The notes beneath the pieces are model-generated. The model saw nothing but the letters and a program-made list of their open reading frames with translations, searched no databases and was not told the origin of the DNA. Below, piece after piece: positions 51,081 to 63,352 of a DNA stretch of 64,000 nt (positions are counted from its first letter, which is position 1; each line of letters opens with the position of its first letter). The stretch lies in assembly GCA_024231975.1 (NCBI GenBank), contig JAAEQB010000078.1:186001-250000 (forward strand), in the 5' to 3' direction. Source of the stretch: Allobosea sp. (GTDB taxonomy: Bacteria > Pseudomonadota > Alphaproteobacteria > Rhizobiales > Beijerinckiaceae). Both the position numbers and the translations under genes were made by a program.

Positions 51081-51467
51081 ATGCTCGAGATCCTTCCCGC
51101 CGCCGACCACGTCGCGGCCTTCCGCATCACCGGCACGCTCGACGAGCCGGATTTCGACCGGCTGATCACCGAGATCGAGGCCAAGCTCGAACGGCATGAG
51201 AAGCTCGGCATCCTCGCCGACCTCACCGGCTTCGAGGACATGACCTTCCGCGCCGGCCTGAAGGACGCCCGCTACGGCTTCGGCAAGATCCTGCAATGGC
51301 ACCGCTTCCCGCGCGAGGCCGTGGTCAACGACAAGGGCTGGATCGAGACCTTGGTCGCGATCACGAGCCCGCTCGTGCCCCTCGTCGAGGTCAGGAGCTT
51401 CAAGCCGGACGCCTTCGAGGCGGCGCTTGCCTGGGCGAGCGAGATCGAGGGCGGGCCGAACGCCTGA
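51081..51467 (+). CDS. SpoIIAA-like (STAS-related) protein
   Basis: 128 residues from an ATG behind GGAGG. SpoIIAA-like fold (PF11964): VAAFRITGTLDEPDFDRLITE, GILADLTGFEDMTF, and IETLVAITSPLVPLVEVRSF with the late strand-helix typical of the family. Members are thought to bind lipids or act as anti-anti-sigma-like proteins; the exact role is unknown. Confidence 0.78.
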   Translation: MLEILPAADHVAAFRITGTLDEPDFDRLITEIEAKLERHEKLGILADLTGFEDMTFRAGLKDARYGFGKILQWHRFPREAVVNDKGWIETLVAITSPLVPLVEVRSFKPDAFEAALAWASEIEGGPNA

Positions 51468-51470
51468 GCT

Positions 51471-51893
51471 TCAGGGCACGGCCCAGTACTCGCGCGCTTC
51501 CGGCGGCAGCGTCTCCAGCATGCGCGCGAAGGCGCGCCGATCGACATGGCGCCAGAGCGCGGCGGCGACATCGGCGATGCCGCTCTCCGGCAGGATGCTG
51601 TGGTCGCCGCGGAATGCCATCGCCTCCCGCGCCAACTCGGGCCGCGGCCCAAAGGGTCTCGGCTCCGCTGCCGGGTCCCAGTCGAGCAGGACCATCGCCC
51701 CGAGCAGCGGCGGCAGCGCCTGGGCGAAGGCGATCACCTGCGGCGCGGTCAGACGGTCCCGGAAAGTGACGATCACGGCGAACACCGACTGCCAGGTCTG
51801 ATGCGTCGTCGCGTGGCTGAGCTGGTCGCGGGCAGCGAGCAGGAAGCGTTCGAGCTCGCGCGAGGCGTGGACGAAGTCGGGCGGCACGGTCAT
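51471..51893 (-). CDS. DUF2267 family protein
   Basis: 140 residues. All-helical, with the family pattern (PF10025) in the centre: LTAPQVIAFAQALPPLLGAM, where the conserved A..LP..L spacing is kept, and a second half (DVAAALWRHVDRRAFARMLE). Function of the family is unknown. Convergent with the SpoIIAA-like gene with a 3-bp gap. Confidence 0.7.
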   Translation of the reverse strand: MTVPPDFVHASRELERFLLAARDQLSHATTHQTWQSVFAVIVTFRDRLTAPQVIAFAQALPPLLGAMVLLDWDPAAEPRPFGPRPELAREAMAFRGDHSILPESGIADVAAALWRHVDRRAFARMLETLPPEAREYWAVP

Positions 51894-52018
51894 GGCGCCA
51901 TCCTAGCCTCACGGGCGCGCGGCTGAAACACAGCGAAGATGAACGCCAGCGAACTATTCCGTTCAGGCGAAGTTCCGGACAGACCCGCTTTGATCGCGGC
52001 AACCAAAGGAGATGCCCC

Positions 52019-52315
52019 ATGCGACACCTTCTCATCGCCGCGGCGATCGCGCTCGGCGCCGCCGTGACCCCGGCCGCCGCCAACGAGAGCTTCAGCGGCG
52101 CGGCCGCGCTCGACAAGGTCGAGGCGACCTATGTCCGCCACAACCGCGAGCACCGGATGTGGGAGATCCAGCGCAACATGGAGCGCCAGCAGCGCTACGG
52201 CTATCGCGATCGCGGCTATGACCGCGGCTACGGCTATCGCCGCCACCATGGCGGCCCGCCGCCCTGGGCCCCGGCCCATGGCCGCCGCCATCACGACCGT
52301 TACGACCGCTGGTAG
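52019..52315 (+). CDS. Small secreted Arg/Tyr/Gly-rich protein
   Basis: 98 residues. Signal peptide ends VTPAAANE. The mature part has a helical segment (RHNREHRMWEIQRNMERQQ) and a low-complexity C-terminus of RGY and HGR repeats rich in Arg, Tyr, His and Gly. AAAGGAG precedes the ATG. Function unknown; similar small envelope proteins are common in this group. Confidence 0.6.
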   Translation: MRHLLIAAAIALGAAVTPAAANESFSGAAALDKVEATYVRHNREHRMWEIQRNMERQQRYGYRDRGYDRGYGYRRHHGGPPPWAPAHGRRHHDRYDRW

Positions 52316-53211
52316 GCGGCGTACCCCGCGCCCTTCGCCTCCCTGTCCCCCAGGGCGAAGGGCGCGGAACGTTTTACAGCCTCCTTCTCCCCTCGGGGGA
52401 GAAGGTCCCGGCAGGGGGATGAGGGCGGTTCGACCGGGTGAGACGCCGAGCGTCGGGCTGGACCTCCCTCATCCGTCAGCGCTCCGCGCTGCCACCTTCT
52501 CCCCCGAGGGGAGAAGGGTTCGCGTCGCGCCTCCCGCGCCCAAGCGTCGTCCCCGCCCGCAGGCTGATCCTGCGGGCGTTGTCGCATGTGAGGGGCAGCG
52601 GAGCGCCGCGAGGCGCTGGTTTGGTATCCGCTTCCGTGAGCTGCGGACGCGGCGCGGATGGATTGAGCCACCATCCGCACGCCCCGTGGCGCTCCGCCGA
52701 CGGCGATTTGAAAACTCCGGGCCGCGCTTCTATCGCGCCGGCTTGAGCCGGCGCGGTCTAGCGAGCTCCTCGCGCAGAGGTCGTATTGCCTCCAGGTCGG
52801 TTCCCGAAGCCTCCCGGGAGCGAGGCGCAACCCTCGCCCGCAGGCGCCGCACCGACCCCGCCAAACGACATGCCTCCGGTCGGCCGCCCCTCGGGGATGG
52901 GATGCGCGGCATTATACGGGAGGTTCGGAGGGCGGGGATAAGTCTGTCGCTAATACCCAGCGCACAGCAAGACTGCTGCGACGACCTGCCGGAATGCAAC
53001 TAGAAAATAGGCTATCCAAAGCCGCTTCTCCGGCCTCAATCAAATTCAAATCAACCTATAGGACTGAGTTGCTTACTTCTTCATTTTCCGCTCGAATTCG
53101 GATCCGAGTCCGATTCGATAGCGACGCTCTGGTGCAAGCAGAAAACCGCGATTCTAAGTCCGTATTAAACTCCTAAATTCATCATAACCTCTAATATATC
53201 CGAGATAGAAT
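52316..53211. other. 896-bp intergenic stretch with repeat and composition change
   Basis: Contains the type C repeat (52382-52521), a hairpin CCCGCAGG/CCTGCGGG (52556-52576) and a perfect 10-bp stem CGCGCCGGCT/AGCCGGCGCG (52734-52755). From ~52980 the GC content falls sharply and stays low through the next gene. Short open frames (52730-52999 minus, 52994-53176 plus) have no support. No tRNA or known RNA was recognised at the GC boundary. Confidence 0.5.
52382..52521. repeat. Type C palindromic repeat
   Basis: CCTTCTCCCCTCGGGGGAGA on the left and TTCTCCCCCGAGGGGAGAAG on the right, ~100 bp apart and inverted, with CAGGGGGATGAGGG and CCCTCATCC next inward. Distinct in sequence from types A and B. 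One copy in the window. Confidence 0.75.
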
Positions 53212-55023
53212 ATGCAACTTATCCAAAAAATTGAAATAAACTACCTTCGATCTCTCTATAGTTCTATAATTGATGGCGTTGGAGATTTGAACATTATATT
53301 TGGTAGAAACGACAGCGGTAAGTCAAACCTTCTTCGTGCCCTGAATCTATTTTTTAACAATGAGACCGAACCCGGACGCCTCCTTGAATTCGACTTAGAC
53401 ATGTCGGATCGAAGGAAGCAGGAGGCTCGCGAGGCAAAAGGCAAGCAATTTATCTGGATAAAAATTACCTTTAACATCCCTAGAAACTACCAAAACTCCC
53501 TCGGCGAGCAACTGACAATTAAACGACAATGGAATCGTGACGGCGGAATGACAGAAACTGTCTTCCCTGAAATTGAAGGAGGCGGAGCTAGGGCGCGGCT
53601 TACTCGACTAATTAATGAAATCGACTTTTCTTACATTCCTGCCATCAAAGATTTGAATGTATATGCCGATCTTATTGAGAGAATGTATGGAGCTGCGGCA
53701 GAAACCGTCGCCCTGCACGAAGCGATAACGCGCTTCGTTGACGCGATTGAGGGGCAAACAACCGCCCTTTCAGAGCAATTGTCGACGCTATTTGGAGCGC
53801 CCGCGAGACTTGCACCCCCAACGGAGATGAGCAGGCTGTTTCGAAATTTGGATTTCGCACACGGAGAAGACGGACATTCTCTTCTGCGCCAAAAAGGAGA
53901 CGGAATTAAAGCACGTCATCTTCCGGAGCTTCTTCGTTTTATCAATGAGAATGAAACAAGAAAAAAATTTTACATTTGGGGGTTCGAAGAGCCAGAGAAC
54001 TCGCTCGATCTAAGTGCAGCGGAAGCTGAAGCGAAGCGTTTTGCTACGTTCGCATCCTCAGGTGATACGCAAGTTTTTATAACCAGCCATTCGCCAGCTT
54101 TCTATTTGTCCAACAGCGAAGATGCTAATATTCGACGCTTCTTCATAACAAAGCAGGAGAAGGGCGCTGGCGATCAAATGGAACCCCGCAATGCGGCCGC
54201 ACTCATCGATCGCGTAGAAGACGCAGAATCTCGAATGGAACAAGCTGGTTTACTCCAGCTACCATTTGTCATTCGCATGATGCGGGATCAACGAGCAGTC
54301 CTTGAGAAGAAGGCCGGAGAGGCGGAAGCCCTTCGCACGCAGCTCGCTAAATTAAATCAGCCGGCACTTTTTGTGGAAGGAAAGCATGATGTGGCTCTCT
54401 TTGAGAGAGCGCTCAATCGAATTGGTGCTCAGGGAAAACTTACCATCAAAGCGTTGGGAGGCACCCCACAAACGACAGATGCTTTGCTGAGCGCAGTACT
54501 TGAGCAAGGCGGCATAAATGCCTCGGCACCTACCATGTTCCTATTCGATGATGACAAAGCAGGGAGAGCGGCATTCAGAAAATTATGCACCAACTCACCC
54601 CAGCCGGAACCAACTCTGTATGGAGCGAAAACGCTTATCTGGACACTGCCGCGAACGGACGAATTCAAGAAATTTTTACGGCGAAACACAATTTTGATTG
54701 ATCAAGCCTTCTTTACTTCTGAGTTTTTATACCCCATCGAAGATTCGGCAAAATTATGCTTGGATTTGATTAAAAATAACAGAAGCGACGATATCTTAAA
54801 ATGGGAAAAAACTATTAATGGTGATTATTGGCCAGGATTAGGGCAAGAAAAATGTAATAAACTATCTTCAGCCGAAGAAGGCTCTGCTGATTGGCTCTAT
54901 GCTCGCGGTATTCCCAATGAACTAAAAAAACTATTCAATAAGAAGGCGGTCGAACAGGAAATATCAACCGAATATATTGATTACGTAGCCGACATCGTGG
55001 CAACCAGAATACTTTCGCTGTGA
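53212..55023 (+). CDS. OLD-family ATP-dependent nuclease (AAA + TOPRIM)
   Basis: 603 residues. N-terminal SMC/RecF-like ATPase: Walker A GRNDSGKS (31-38), Walker B with acidic run FEEPENSLDL (E259, E260, E262), switch ITSHSP. C-terminal TOPRIM nuclease: E389 in FVEGKHDV and D446-D448 in FLFDDDKAG. OLD proteins degrade DNA and several act in phage defence, alone or with a UvrD-like helicase; no helicase is adjacent, so this looks like the stand-alone class. Codon use is strikingly AT-rich against flanking genes, a sign of horizontal transfer. Ribosome-binding site weak (GAGAT). Confidence 0.9.
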   Translation: MQLIQKIEINYLRSLYSSIIDGVGDLNIIFGRNDSGKSNLLRALNLFFNNETEPGRLLEFDLDMSDRRKQEAREAKGKQFIWIKITFNIPRNYQNSLGEQLTIKRQWNRDGGMTETVFPEIEGGGARARLTRLINEIDFSYIPAIKDLNVYADLIERMYGAAAETVALHEAITRFVDAIEGQTTALSEQLSTLFGAPARLAPPTEMSRLFRNLDFAHGEDGHSLLRQKGDGIKARHLPELLRFINENETRKKFYIWGFEEPENSLDLSAAEAEAKRFATFASSGDTQVFITSHSPAFYLSNSEDANIRRFFITKQEKGAGDQMEPRNAAALIDRVEDAESRMEQAGLLQLPFVIRMMRDQRAVLEKKAGEAEALRTQLAKLNQPALFVEGKHDVALFERALNRIGAQGKLTIKALGGTPQTTDALLSAVLEQGGINASAPTMFLFDDDKAGRAAFRKLCTNSPQPEPTLYGAKTLIWTLPRTDEFKKFLRRNTILIDQAFFTSEFLYPIEDSAKLCLDLIKNNRSDDILKWEKTINGDYWPGLGQEKCNKLSSAEEGSADWLYARGIPNELKKLFNKKAVEQEISTEYIDYVADIVATRILSL

Positions 55024-55032
55024 GGAATTCAC

Positions 55033-57693
<2,661 letters not shown>

Positions 57694-57833
57694 GGCCGCA
57701 ATATGGGCGCGATTTGCCGCGGATGCGAGGGGGCGCAGCACCGATGGGAGCGGATTGGTGACAGGAGTTGACAGGACGCGGAATATCAACTTTTACTTGC
57801 ATCAAATACAAGATACAATCGGGAGCGGCGGCC

Positions 57834-60800
57834 ATGTCGGGGGGCAAGGTCGCGCCGGATGCGATGGAGGTAGAAGCCTTCATCGCACGCTGGCGTGCGT
57901 CTGAAGGGGCCGAACGGGCCTCGTTTCCATCCTTCGTCGGCGAGCTCTGCGAGCTGCTGCGCGCAGAGCGCCCGCAACCTCCGACCAGCGATACCGAGGC
58001 GGTGGCCTATCGCTTCGAATACCCGGTGAAGCTGTCCGGGCCGGACGGAACCGCGACCACCGGCCGGATCGATCTCTATAGGAAGACCTGCTTCGTCATG
58101 GAGGCGAAGCAGAGCCGGCTGAGGGGCCAGCCCAAGGAAATCCTGCCGGCCGGCGGCATCAGCGAAGAGCAAAGCAACGCACCACGCGGACGGGCCGGTG
58201 CCGATCGCGGCCTCGACGTGATGATGCTGAACGCCAAGCGCCAGGCGGAACAGTATTGTCGCGCCTTGCCCGCTGCGCATGGCTGGCCGCCCTTCATCAT
58301 CCTCTGCGATGTCGGCCATTGCTTCGAGTTCTATGCCGACTTCTCCGGGCAGGGGAAGAACTACGCCCAGTTCCCGGATCGGCACCGCTTCCGGGTCTAT
58401 CTCGAAGACCTGCGCGATCCCGCGATCCGGGCCTGGATCGCGCACGTCTGGAGCGATCCGCTCGCGCTCGATCCGGCGCGCCAGGCCGCCCAGGCGACGC
58501 GCCAGATCGCCCAGCGCCTCGCCCTGGTCTCCAAGGCGCTGGAGCGCCGGCACGATCCAGAGGACGTCGCGCTGTTCCTGATGCGCTGCGTCTTCACCAT
58601 GTTCGCCGAGGATGTCCGCCTGATCCCGGCCGACAGCTTCAAGCGGCTGCTGCGCGAATGCCTGGAGGCGCCGAAGAGCTTCAAGCCGCTGGTCGAGGAC
58701 CTCTGGCGCGCCATGGATCTCGGCCGCTATTCCTCCGCCGTCCGCGCCGAGCTGAAGCGCTTCAACGGCCGCATGTTCGCCGAGCCGCAGGTGTTCGCGC
58801 TCGGCAAGGACGGCATCGCCGAACTGCTCGCGGCGGCCGAGCACGACTGGAGCCTGGTCGATCCTGCCATCTTCGGCACCCTGCTCGAACAGGCGCTGGA
58901 GCCGGCCGAGCGGGCCCGGCTAGGGGCGCACTATACGCCGCGCGCCTATGTCGAGCGCCTGGTCGTGGAGACGATCATCGCGCCGCTACGCGACGACTGG
59001 CGCAATGTCCTGGCGGCAGCGCAGCAGGCACGCGACGGCGGCAATGCCAAGGCCGCACTCGCGCTCGTCGACGACTTCCATGGCCAGCTCAGCAGGACAC
59101 GCGTCCTCGACCCGGCCTGCGGAACCGGAAATTTCCTGCATGTCGCCCAGGATCTGATGAAGCGCCTGGAAGGCGAGGTGCTGGAGGTCGCGGCCGAGCT
59201 CGGGGCGGCGGAGCAGCTCGGCGGCTTCGGCGCGCGCGGGGTCGGCCCTTGGCAGTTCTTCGGCATCGACGCCAATCGTCGCGCCGTCGCGATCGCCGAT
59301 CTGATGCTCTGGATCGGCTATCTGCAATGGCATCTACGCACCCGCGCCTTCGCGCCGAGCGAGCCGATCCTGGAAGAGCTGATCCAGATCGTGCCGGGCG
59401 ACGCCTTGCTCGTCTGGGATGACTGGCCGGTCCCGCTCGTCGAAGGCGGGCGCGAGGTCACACCGCGCAATCCGCGCCGGCCGGGCTGGCCGGAGGTCGA
59501 GTTCATCGTTGGCAACCCGCCCTTCATCGGCGGCAAGGACCTGCGTAGCCGGCTGGGGGACGGCTATGTCGGGGCGCTGCGCGCCGCCTATCCGCAGATG
59601 AACGAGAGCGCGGACCTTGTCATGTACTGGTGGGACCGGGCGGCCGAATTGCTCGTCGCACCGGCGACGACGCTGCGGCGCTTCGGCTTCGTCACCACCA
59701 ACTCGGTCACGCAATTGTTCCAGCGCCGCGTGGTCGAGCGGCATCTGAACGCGAAGAAGCCGATCTCGCTGCTGCTCGCCATCGCCGACCATCCCTGGAC
59801 CAAGGCGGGCAAGGATACGGCAGCGGTCAGGATCGCGATGACCGTCGCGGAGGCCGGTCGGCGGGAAGGGCGGCTGCTCGAGGTGATCGCGGAATCCGGG
59901 CTCGATACCGACCAGCCGCGCGTGGACGTGCGCGAGCGGCAGGGGGCGATCAACTCCGATCTCAGCATCGGCGCCGACGTCACCCGGACCACGCGCCTGC
60001 TCGCGAACGAGGGGCTGTGCTCGCCGGGCGTGAAGCTGCACGGCGCCGGCTTCATCGTCACGCCGGCCGAGGCCGAAGCGCTCGGGCTCGGCAGGCGGCA
60101 CGGGCTCGACGATCATATCCGCCACTATCGCAATGGCCGCGACCTGACGGCGCATTCGCGCGACGTCATGGCAATCGACCTGTTCGGGCTGACCGCTACC
60201 CAAGTACGCGAGCGCTTTCCGGAGGTGTACCAGCACGTCAAGCTGAGGGTGAAGGAAGAGAAGGACGCAAGCGGGCAGCTCGTCGGGCGCGACGCCAATA
60301 ACCGGGCGAGCTATCGCGAGCTTTGGTGGCTGTTCGGCGAACCGCGCAGGGACTTGCGACCGGCTCTCGACGGCCTGCAGCGCTACATCGCCACCGTCGA
60401 GACGACCAAGCACCGGGTCTTCCAATTCCTCGATGCCGGCATCCTGCCCGACAACATGCTGGTCGCCGTAGCGTTGTCGGACGCCTTCCATCTCGGCGTG
60501 CTGTCGTCGCGCGTACACGTCGCCTGGAGTCTCCAGCAAGGCGGGACGCTAGAAGATCGGCCCCGCTACTCGAAGTCGCTTTGCTTCGATCCCTTCCCCT
60601 TCCCCGAAGCGACCGAAGCGCAGAAGCAGGCGATCCGCGAGCCGGCCGAAGCGCTCGACGCGCTGCGCAAGGACGTGCTGGCGGGGGACCCGGACCTGAC
60701 GCTGACCAAACTCTACAATGTCCGCGAGGCGATCCTCGCCGGCCGCTCGCTGTCCGCGGCCGAAGCGGATATCCGCGATCGCGGGCTGGTGCTGATCCTG

Positions 60801-61274
60801 AACGAGCATCACGAAGCGATCGATGCGTCGGTCGCGGCCGCCTACGGGCTCCCGGCCAATGCGGACGACGAGACGATCCTGGCGCTGCTGGTGGCGCTCA
60901 ACCGCGACCGGGTCCGCGAGGAAGAGCGCGGGACGGCGCGCTGGCTGCGGCCGGACTATCAGCGCCCGCGCTTCGGGCGGGAAGCTGCGGTCGGCGAGCA
61001 GATCGAGGCTGCCGAGCTGCTGTCGCTGCCGGCGCCGGGCAGCGCCAAGCCGGTCTTCCCGACCCAGCCGGTCGAGCGGGTGGCGGCCGTCCTGGCGGTG
61101 CTGGCGACGGCGGGCACGCCGCTCGACGCCGAGGCGATCGCGCAGCGCTTCCGGCAAGGGCTCAGGGTCCGCGCCGCAATAGGTGCGATCCTGATATCGC
61201 TGGCGCGGGTCGGCGAGGTCTCTGCCGATGACGGACGAACGCGGTTCGGGCGCAGGTTCGCCGCCACCGGCTGA
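57834..61274 (+). CDS. MmeI-like (type IIL) restriction-modification enzyme
   Basis: 1146 residues from an ATG behind GGGAG. The N-terminal nuclease is PD-(D/E)XK: D80-x9-E90-x-K92 (GRIDLYRKTCFVMEAKQ), exactly the MmeI catalytic spacing. A helical linker is followed by an N6-adenine methyltransferase with SAM motif DPACGTGNFL (D426) and catalytic NPPF (N561), then a target-recognition region (~residues 760-1000) and a helical C-terminal region. A single chain would both cut and modify one strand of its site. Upstream DNA has direct TGACAGGA repeats (57759-57777) and a TTGACA box. Confidence 0.85.
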   Translation: MSGGKVAPDAMEVEAFIARWRASEGAERASFPSFVGELCELLRAERPQPPTSDTEAVAYRFEYPVKLSGPDGTATTGRIDLYRKTCFVMEAKQSRLRGQPKEILPAGGISEEQSNAPRGRAGADRGLDVMMLNAKRQAEQYCRALPAAHGWPPFIILCDVGHCFEFYADFSGQGKNYAQFPDRHRFRVYLEDLRDPAIRAWIAHVWSDPLALDPARQAAQATRQIAQRLALVSKALERRHDPEDVALFLMRCVFTMFAEDVRLIPADSFKRLLRECLEAPKSFKPLVEDLWRAMDLGRYSSAVRAELKRFNGRMFAEPQVFALGKDGIAELLAAAEHDWSLVDPAIFGTLLEQALEPAERARLGAHYTPRAYVERLVVETIIAPLRDDWRNVLAAAQQARDGGNAKAALALVDDFHGQLSRTRVLDPACGTGNFLHVAQDLMKRLEGEVLEVAAELGAAEQLGGFGARGVGPWQFFGIDANRRAVAIADLMLWIGYLQWHLRTRAFAPSEPILEELIQIVPGDALLVWDDWPVPLVEGGREVTPRNPRRPGWPEVEFIVGNPPFIGGKDLRSRLGDGYVGALRAAYPQMNESADLVMYWWDRAAELLVAPATTLRRFGFVTTNSVTQLFQRRVVERHLNAKKPISLLLAIADHPWTKAGKDTAAVRIAMTVAEAGRREGRLLEVIAESGLDTDQPRVDVRERQGAINSDLSIGADVTRTTRLLANEGLCSPGVKLHGAGFIVTPAEAEALGLGRRHGLDDHIRHYRNGRDLTAHSRDVMAIDLFGLTATQVRERFPEVYQHVKLRVKEEKDASGQLVGRDANNRASYRELWWLFGEPRRDLRPALDGLQRYIATVETTKHRVFQFLDAGILPDNMLVAVALSDAFHLGVLSSRVHVAWSLQQGGTLEDRPRYSKSLCFDPFPFPEATEAQKQAIREPAEALDALRKDVLAGDPDLTLTKLYNVREAILAGRSLSAAEADIRDRGLVLILNEHHEAIDASVAAAYGLPANADDETILALLVALNRDRVREEERGTARWLRPDYQRPRFGREAAVGEQIEAAELLSLPAPGSAKPVFPTQPVERVAAVLAVLATAGTPLDAEAIAQRFRQGLRVRAAIGAILISLARVGEVSADDGRTRFGRRFAATG

Positions 61275-61277
61275 GGA

Positions 61278-61305
61278 CGTCACGCAAGCGTCACGCCGCT
61301 GTCGC
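61278..61305 (+). promoter_or_regulatory. Pho-box-like array before the phytase-family gene
   Basis: CGTCAC, N5, CGTCAC, N5, TGTCGC: three direct repeats at exact 11-bp spacing, 61 nt before the ATG at 61366. Same geometry as the ugpB Pho box. PhoB control of a phytase-family secreted protein would make sense, but the half-sites are degenerate. Confidence 0.5.
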
Positions 61306-61365
61306 GCGGCTGCAAACTCCGGACGCGAAGCGGGGCCGTCCCGCTCTTCCCAACCGGAGTGTCTC

Positions 61366-62724
61366 ATGCGTCTGCGCCTCGCCGCCGCCCTGCTTCTGTC
61401 GTCCACCATGCTCGCCGGCGCGCAGGATGCGCCCAAGGAGTTCCCGGCCAAGCTGGTCGGCCACGCCTTGCTGCCGGCCAACACCATCATCCCGGCCCCG
61501 GCCGATGCGCCGGCCGATCTCAAGGTCTCCGGCAAGTTCATCACGCCCGGCAAGCGCGTCGAGCAGGTCGGCACGGTGATGGGCACTTCGGGCGGCCGCC
61601 CGACCGGCCTCTCCACCCCCTTCGCCGGCCAGCCGGTTCAGGGCTTTTCCGGCATCCGTTCGCTGGGGAATGGCGAGTTCCTGGTGCTGACCGACAACGG
61701 CTTCGGCGCCAAGGTGAACTCGCCGGACGCGATGCTGTTCTTCCACAAGCTCAAGGCCGATTTCAGCACCGGCGCGGTCGAGCGCCTGTCGACCACCTTC
61801 CTGCACGATCCCGACAAGAAGGTGCCGTTCCGCATCGTCCATGAGGGCACCGAGAAACGCTACCTGACCGGCGCCGACTTCGATCCGGAGTCGATCCAGC
61901 CGATCGGCGGCAAGTACTGGATCGGCGAGGAGTTCGGCCCCTACCTGATCCGCGTCGACGCCAACGGCAAGGTCGAGGCGGTGTTCGAGACCACCGTCGA
62001 CGGCAAGCCGGCCCGCTCGCCCGACCATTATGCGGTGACCACGCCGGGCGCGCCGAACCTGCCGGTCGAGTTCAATGTCCGCCGTTCCAAGGGCTATGAG
62101 GGCATGGCGCAGTCGCCGGACGGCCGCTTTCTCTACCCGCTGCTGGAAGGCCCGCTCTGGAACGCCGAGACCAAGGGCAACGAGGAAGTTGACGGCAAGG
62201 AGGTGCTGCGCATCCTCGAATTCGACGTGCAGAACGAGAAGTGGACCGGCCGCTCCTGGTTCTTCCCGCTCGAGCAGAAGGGCCTCGCCATCGGCGACTT
62301 CAACATGATCGACGCCACGACCGCGCTGATCATCGAGCGCGACAATGGCGAAGGCACCGCCGACCGCGCTTGCGCCGCCGGCCAGAAGGGCCCGGACTGT
62401 TTCCACGACCTCGCCAAGTTCAAGCGCATCGTGAAGATCGAGATGACCGACGCCAATGTCGGCAAGCCCGTGCGCAAGGTCGGCTATATCGACCTGATGA
62501 AGATCGCCGATCCCGACAAGAAGGCGAAGCAGGGCGCCATCGACGGCGTGCTGCCCTTCCCGTTCTTCACCATCGAGAACGTCGACGTAGTCGATCTCGC
62601 CAACGGCATCATCGTCGTCGGCAACGACAACAACCTGCCGTTCTCGTCGTCGCGCGATCCCAAAAAGGCGGATGACAACGAGCTGGTGCTGCTGCAGGTC
62701 AAGGAACTGCTCACTGCCAAGTGA
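61366..62724 (+). CDS. Secreted esterase-like/phytase-family protein (PF13449)
   Basis: 452 residues. Signal peptide ends STMLAGAQ. The remainder matches the 'esterase-like activity of phytase' family: FSGIRSLGNGEFLVLTDNGFG, FDPESIQPIGGKYWIGEEFGPYL, YEGMAQSPDGRFLYPLLEGPL, IERDNGEGTADRACAAG and a late FTIENVDVV. Predicted beta-propeller with acidic metal sites; acts in the periplasm or outside on phosphoesters. Direct phytase activity is not shown for most members. A Pho-box-like array upstream supports a phosphate role. A strong terminator follows. Confidence 0.82.
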   Translation: MRLRLAAALLLSSTMLAGAQDAPKEFPAKLVGHALLPANTIIPAPADAPADLKVSGKFITPGKRVEQVGTVMGTSGGRPTGLSTPFAGQPVQGFSGIRSLGNGEFLVLTDNGFGAKVNSPDAMLFFHKLKADFSTGAVERLSTTFLHDPDKKVPFRIVHEGTEKRYLTGADFDPESIQPIGGKYWIGEEFGPYLIRVDANGKVEAVFETTVDGKPARSPDHYAVTTPGAPNLPVEFNVRRSKGYEGMAQSPDGRFLYPLLEGPLWNAETKGNEEVDGKEVLRILEFDVQNEKWTGRSWFFPLEQKGLAIGDFNMIDATTALIIERDNGEGTADRACAAGQKGPDCFHDLAKFKRIVKIEMTDANVGKPVRKVGYIDLMKIADPDKKAKQGAIDGVLPFPFFTIENVDVVDLANGIIVVGNDNNLPFSSSRDPKKADDNELVLLQVKELLTAK

Positions 62725-62788
62725 ACTTCCCACTTCGCCGAAGTTACGGTGAAGTCGAATCCGCCTGTCTCAAGTCGTCAGGCATTGT

Positions 62789-62822
62789 CATGGCCGGCTC
62801 GCGCCGGCCATGATCGTTTTTT
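62789..62822 (+). terminator. Rho-independent terminator after the phytase-family gene
   Basis: CATGGCCGGC, TCGC loop, GCCGGCCATG, ATCG, TTTTTT. Perfect 10-bp stem with tetraloop and six T residues. Confidence 0.92.
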
Positions 62823-62926
62823 GACCAGTTCTTGAGCTGTTTCGACAACAGGCGTATGATGTTCTGGACCAAGCGCCCCGTGCGCGAGGCGCCGTGGTTG
62901 GATGATATTCACCGATGGAGGTGATC

Positions 62927-63289
62927 ATGTTGACCGCGAATATGAGTGGAAAACGGCCGCAGGACTGGCTCAACCTGATCCTCGGCGCACTCCTGTTCAT
63001 CTCGCCCTGGATGATGGGCTTCCTGGCCGACACCATGCCGACCCGCAATGCCTGGCTGGTCGGCGCCGTACTGGCCGTGATCGCGATCGCGGCGCTCACC
63101 GCCTTCGCCGAATGGGAGGAATGGGTGAACCTGGCGCTCGGCCTCTGGCTGATCGCCGCGCCCTGGGTGCTCGGCTTCACCGGCAATACCGCCGCCTTCC
63201 GGACGCATCTGGTGCTCGGCCTGCTGACGGCGTTCGTCTCGGCCTGGGCCGTCTGGAACTACCGGCACGAGCCGCACGCGACGGCCTGA
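62927..63289 (+). CDS. SPW-repeat membrane protein
   Basis: 120 residues. The ATG at 62927 has GGAGGTGATC directly upstream, a near-perfect ribosome-binding site, so the ATG at 62915 is rejected. Four hydrophobic segments form two SPW units (PF03779): LLFISPWMMGFLAD and LWLIAAPWVLGFTGN, the second with AAPW in place of SPW. Small inner-membrane protein of unknown function. Confidence 0.85.
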   Translation: MLTANMSGKRPQDWLNLILGALLFISPWMMGFLADTMPTRNAWLVGAVLAVIAIAALTAFAEWEEWVNLALGLWLIAAPWVLGFTGNTAAFRTHLVLGLLTAFVSAWAVWNYRHEPHATA

Positions 63290-63296
63290 CCAACAG

Positions 63297-63325
63297 GCCG
63301 GGCCCGCCCGACCAGCGGGCCCGGC
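63297..63325. terminator. Bidirectional hairpin between convergent genes
   Basis: GCCGGGCCCGC, CCGACCA loop, GCGGGCCCGGC: perfect 11-bp stem between the SPW gene and the cytochrome gene. The T-runs on either side are short (TTCC), so efficiency is uncertain. Confidence 0.55.
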
Positions 63326-63352
63326 TTCCGCTGTCTGGAGCCGCGAAAGCGC

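Noticed and set aside
52994..53176. 60-codon plus-strand frame before the OLD gene (antitoxin-like position)
   Set aside because: No ribosome-binding site and no recognisable motif; probably chance in an AT-rich leader.
52316..53211. Possible tRNA, tmRNA or RNase P RNA at the GC boundary
   Set aside because: No cloverleaf, CCA end or conserved RNase P or tmRNA segments could be traced by eye. A covariance search would settle it.
53212..55023. Reading OLD plus UvrB as a Gabija-type pair
   Set aside because: Gabija pairs an OLD-like protein with a UvrD-type helicase on the same strand. The neighbour here is the housekeeping repair protein UvrB, on the opposite strand.
57759..57777. TGACAGGA direct repeats between uvrB and the MmeI-like gene as a Pho or SOS box
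   Set aside because: The spacing is 10 bp, not the 11 bp of Pho boxes, and no GTTC-N7-GTTC alphaproteobacterial SOS pattern was found. Left as unexplained.
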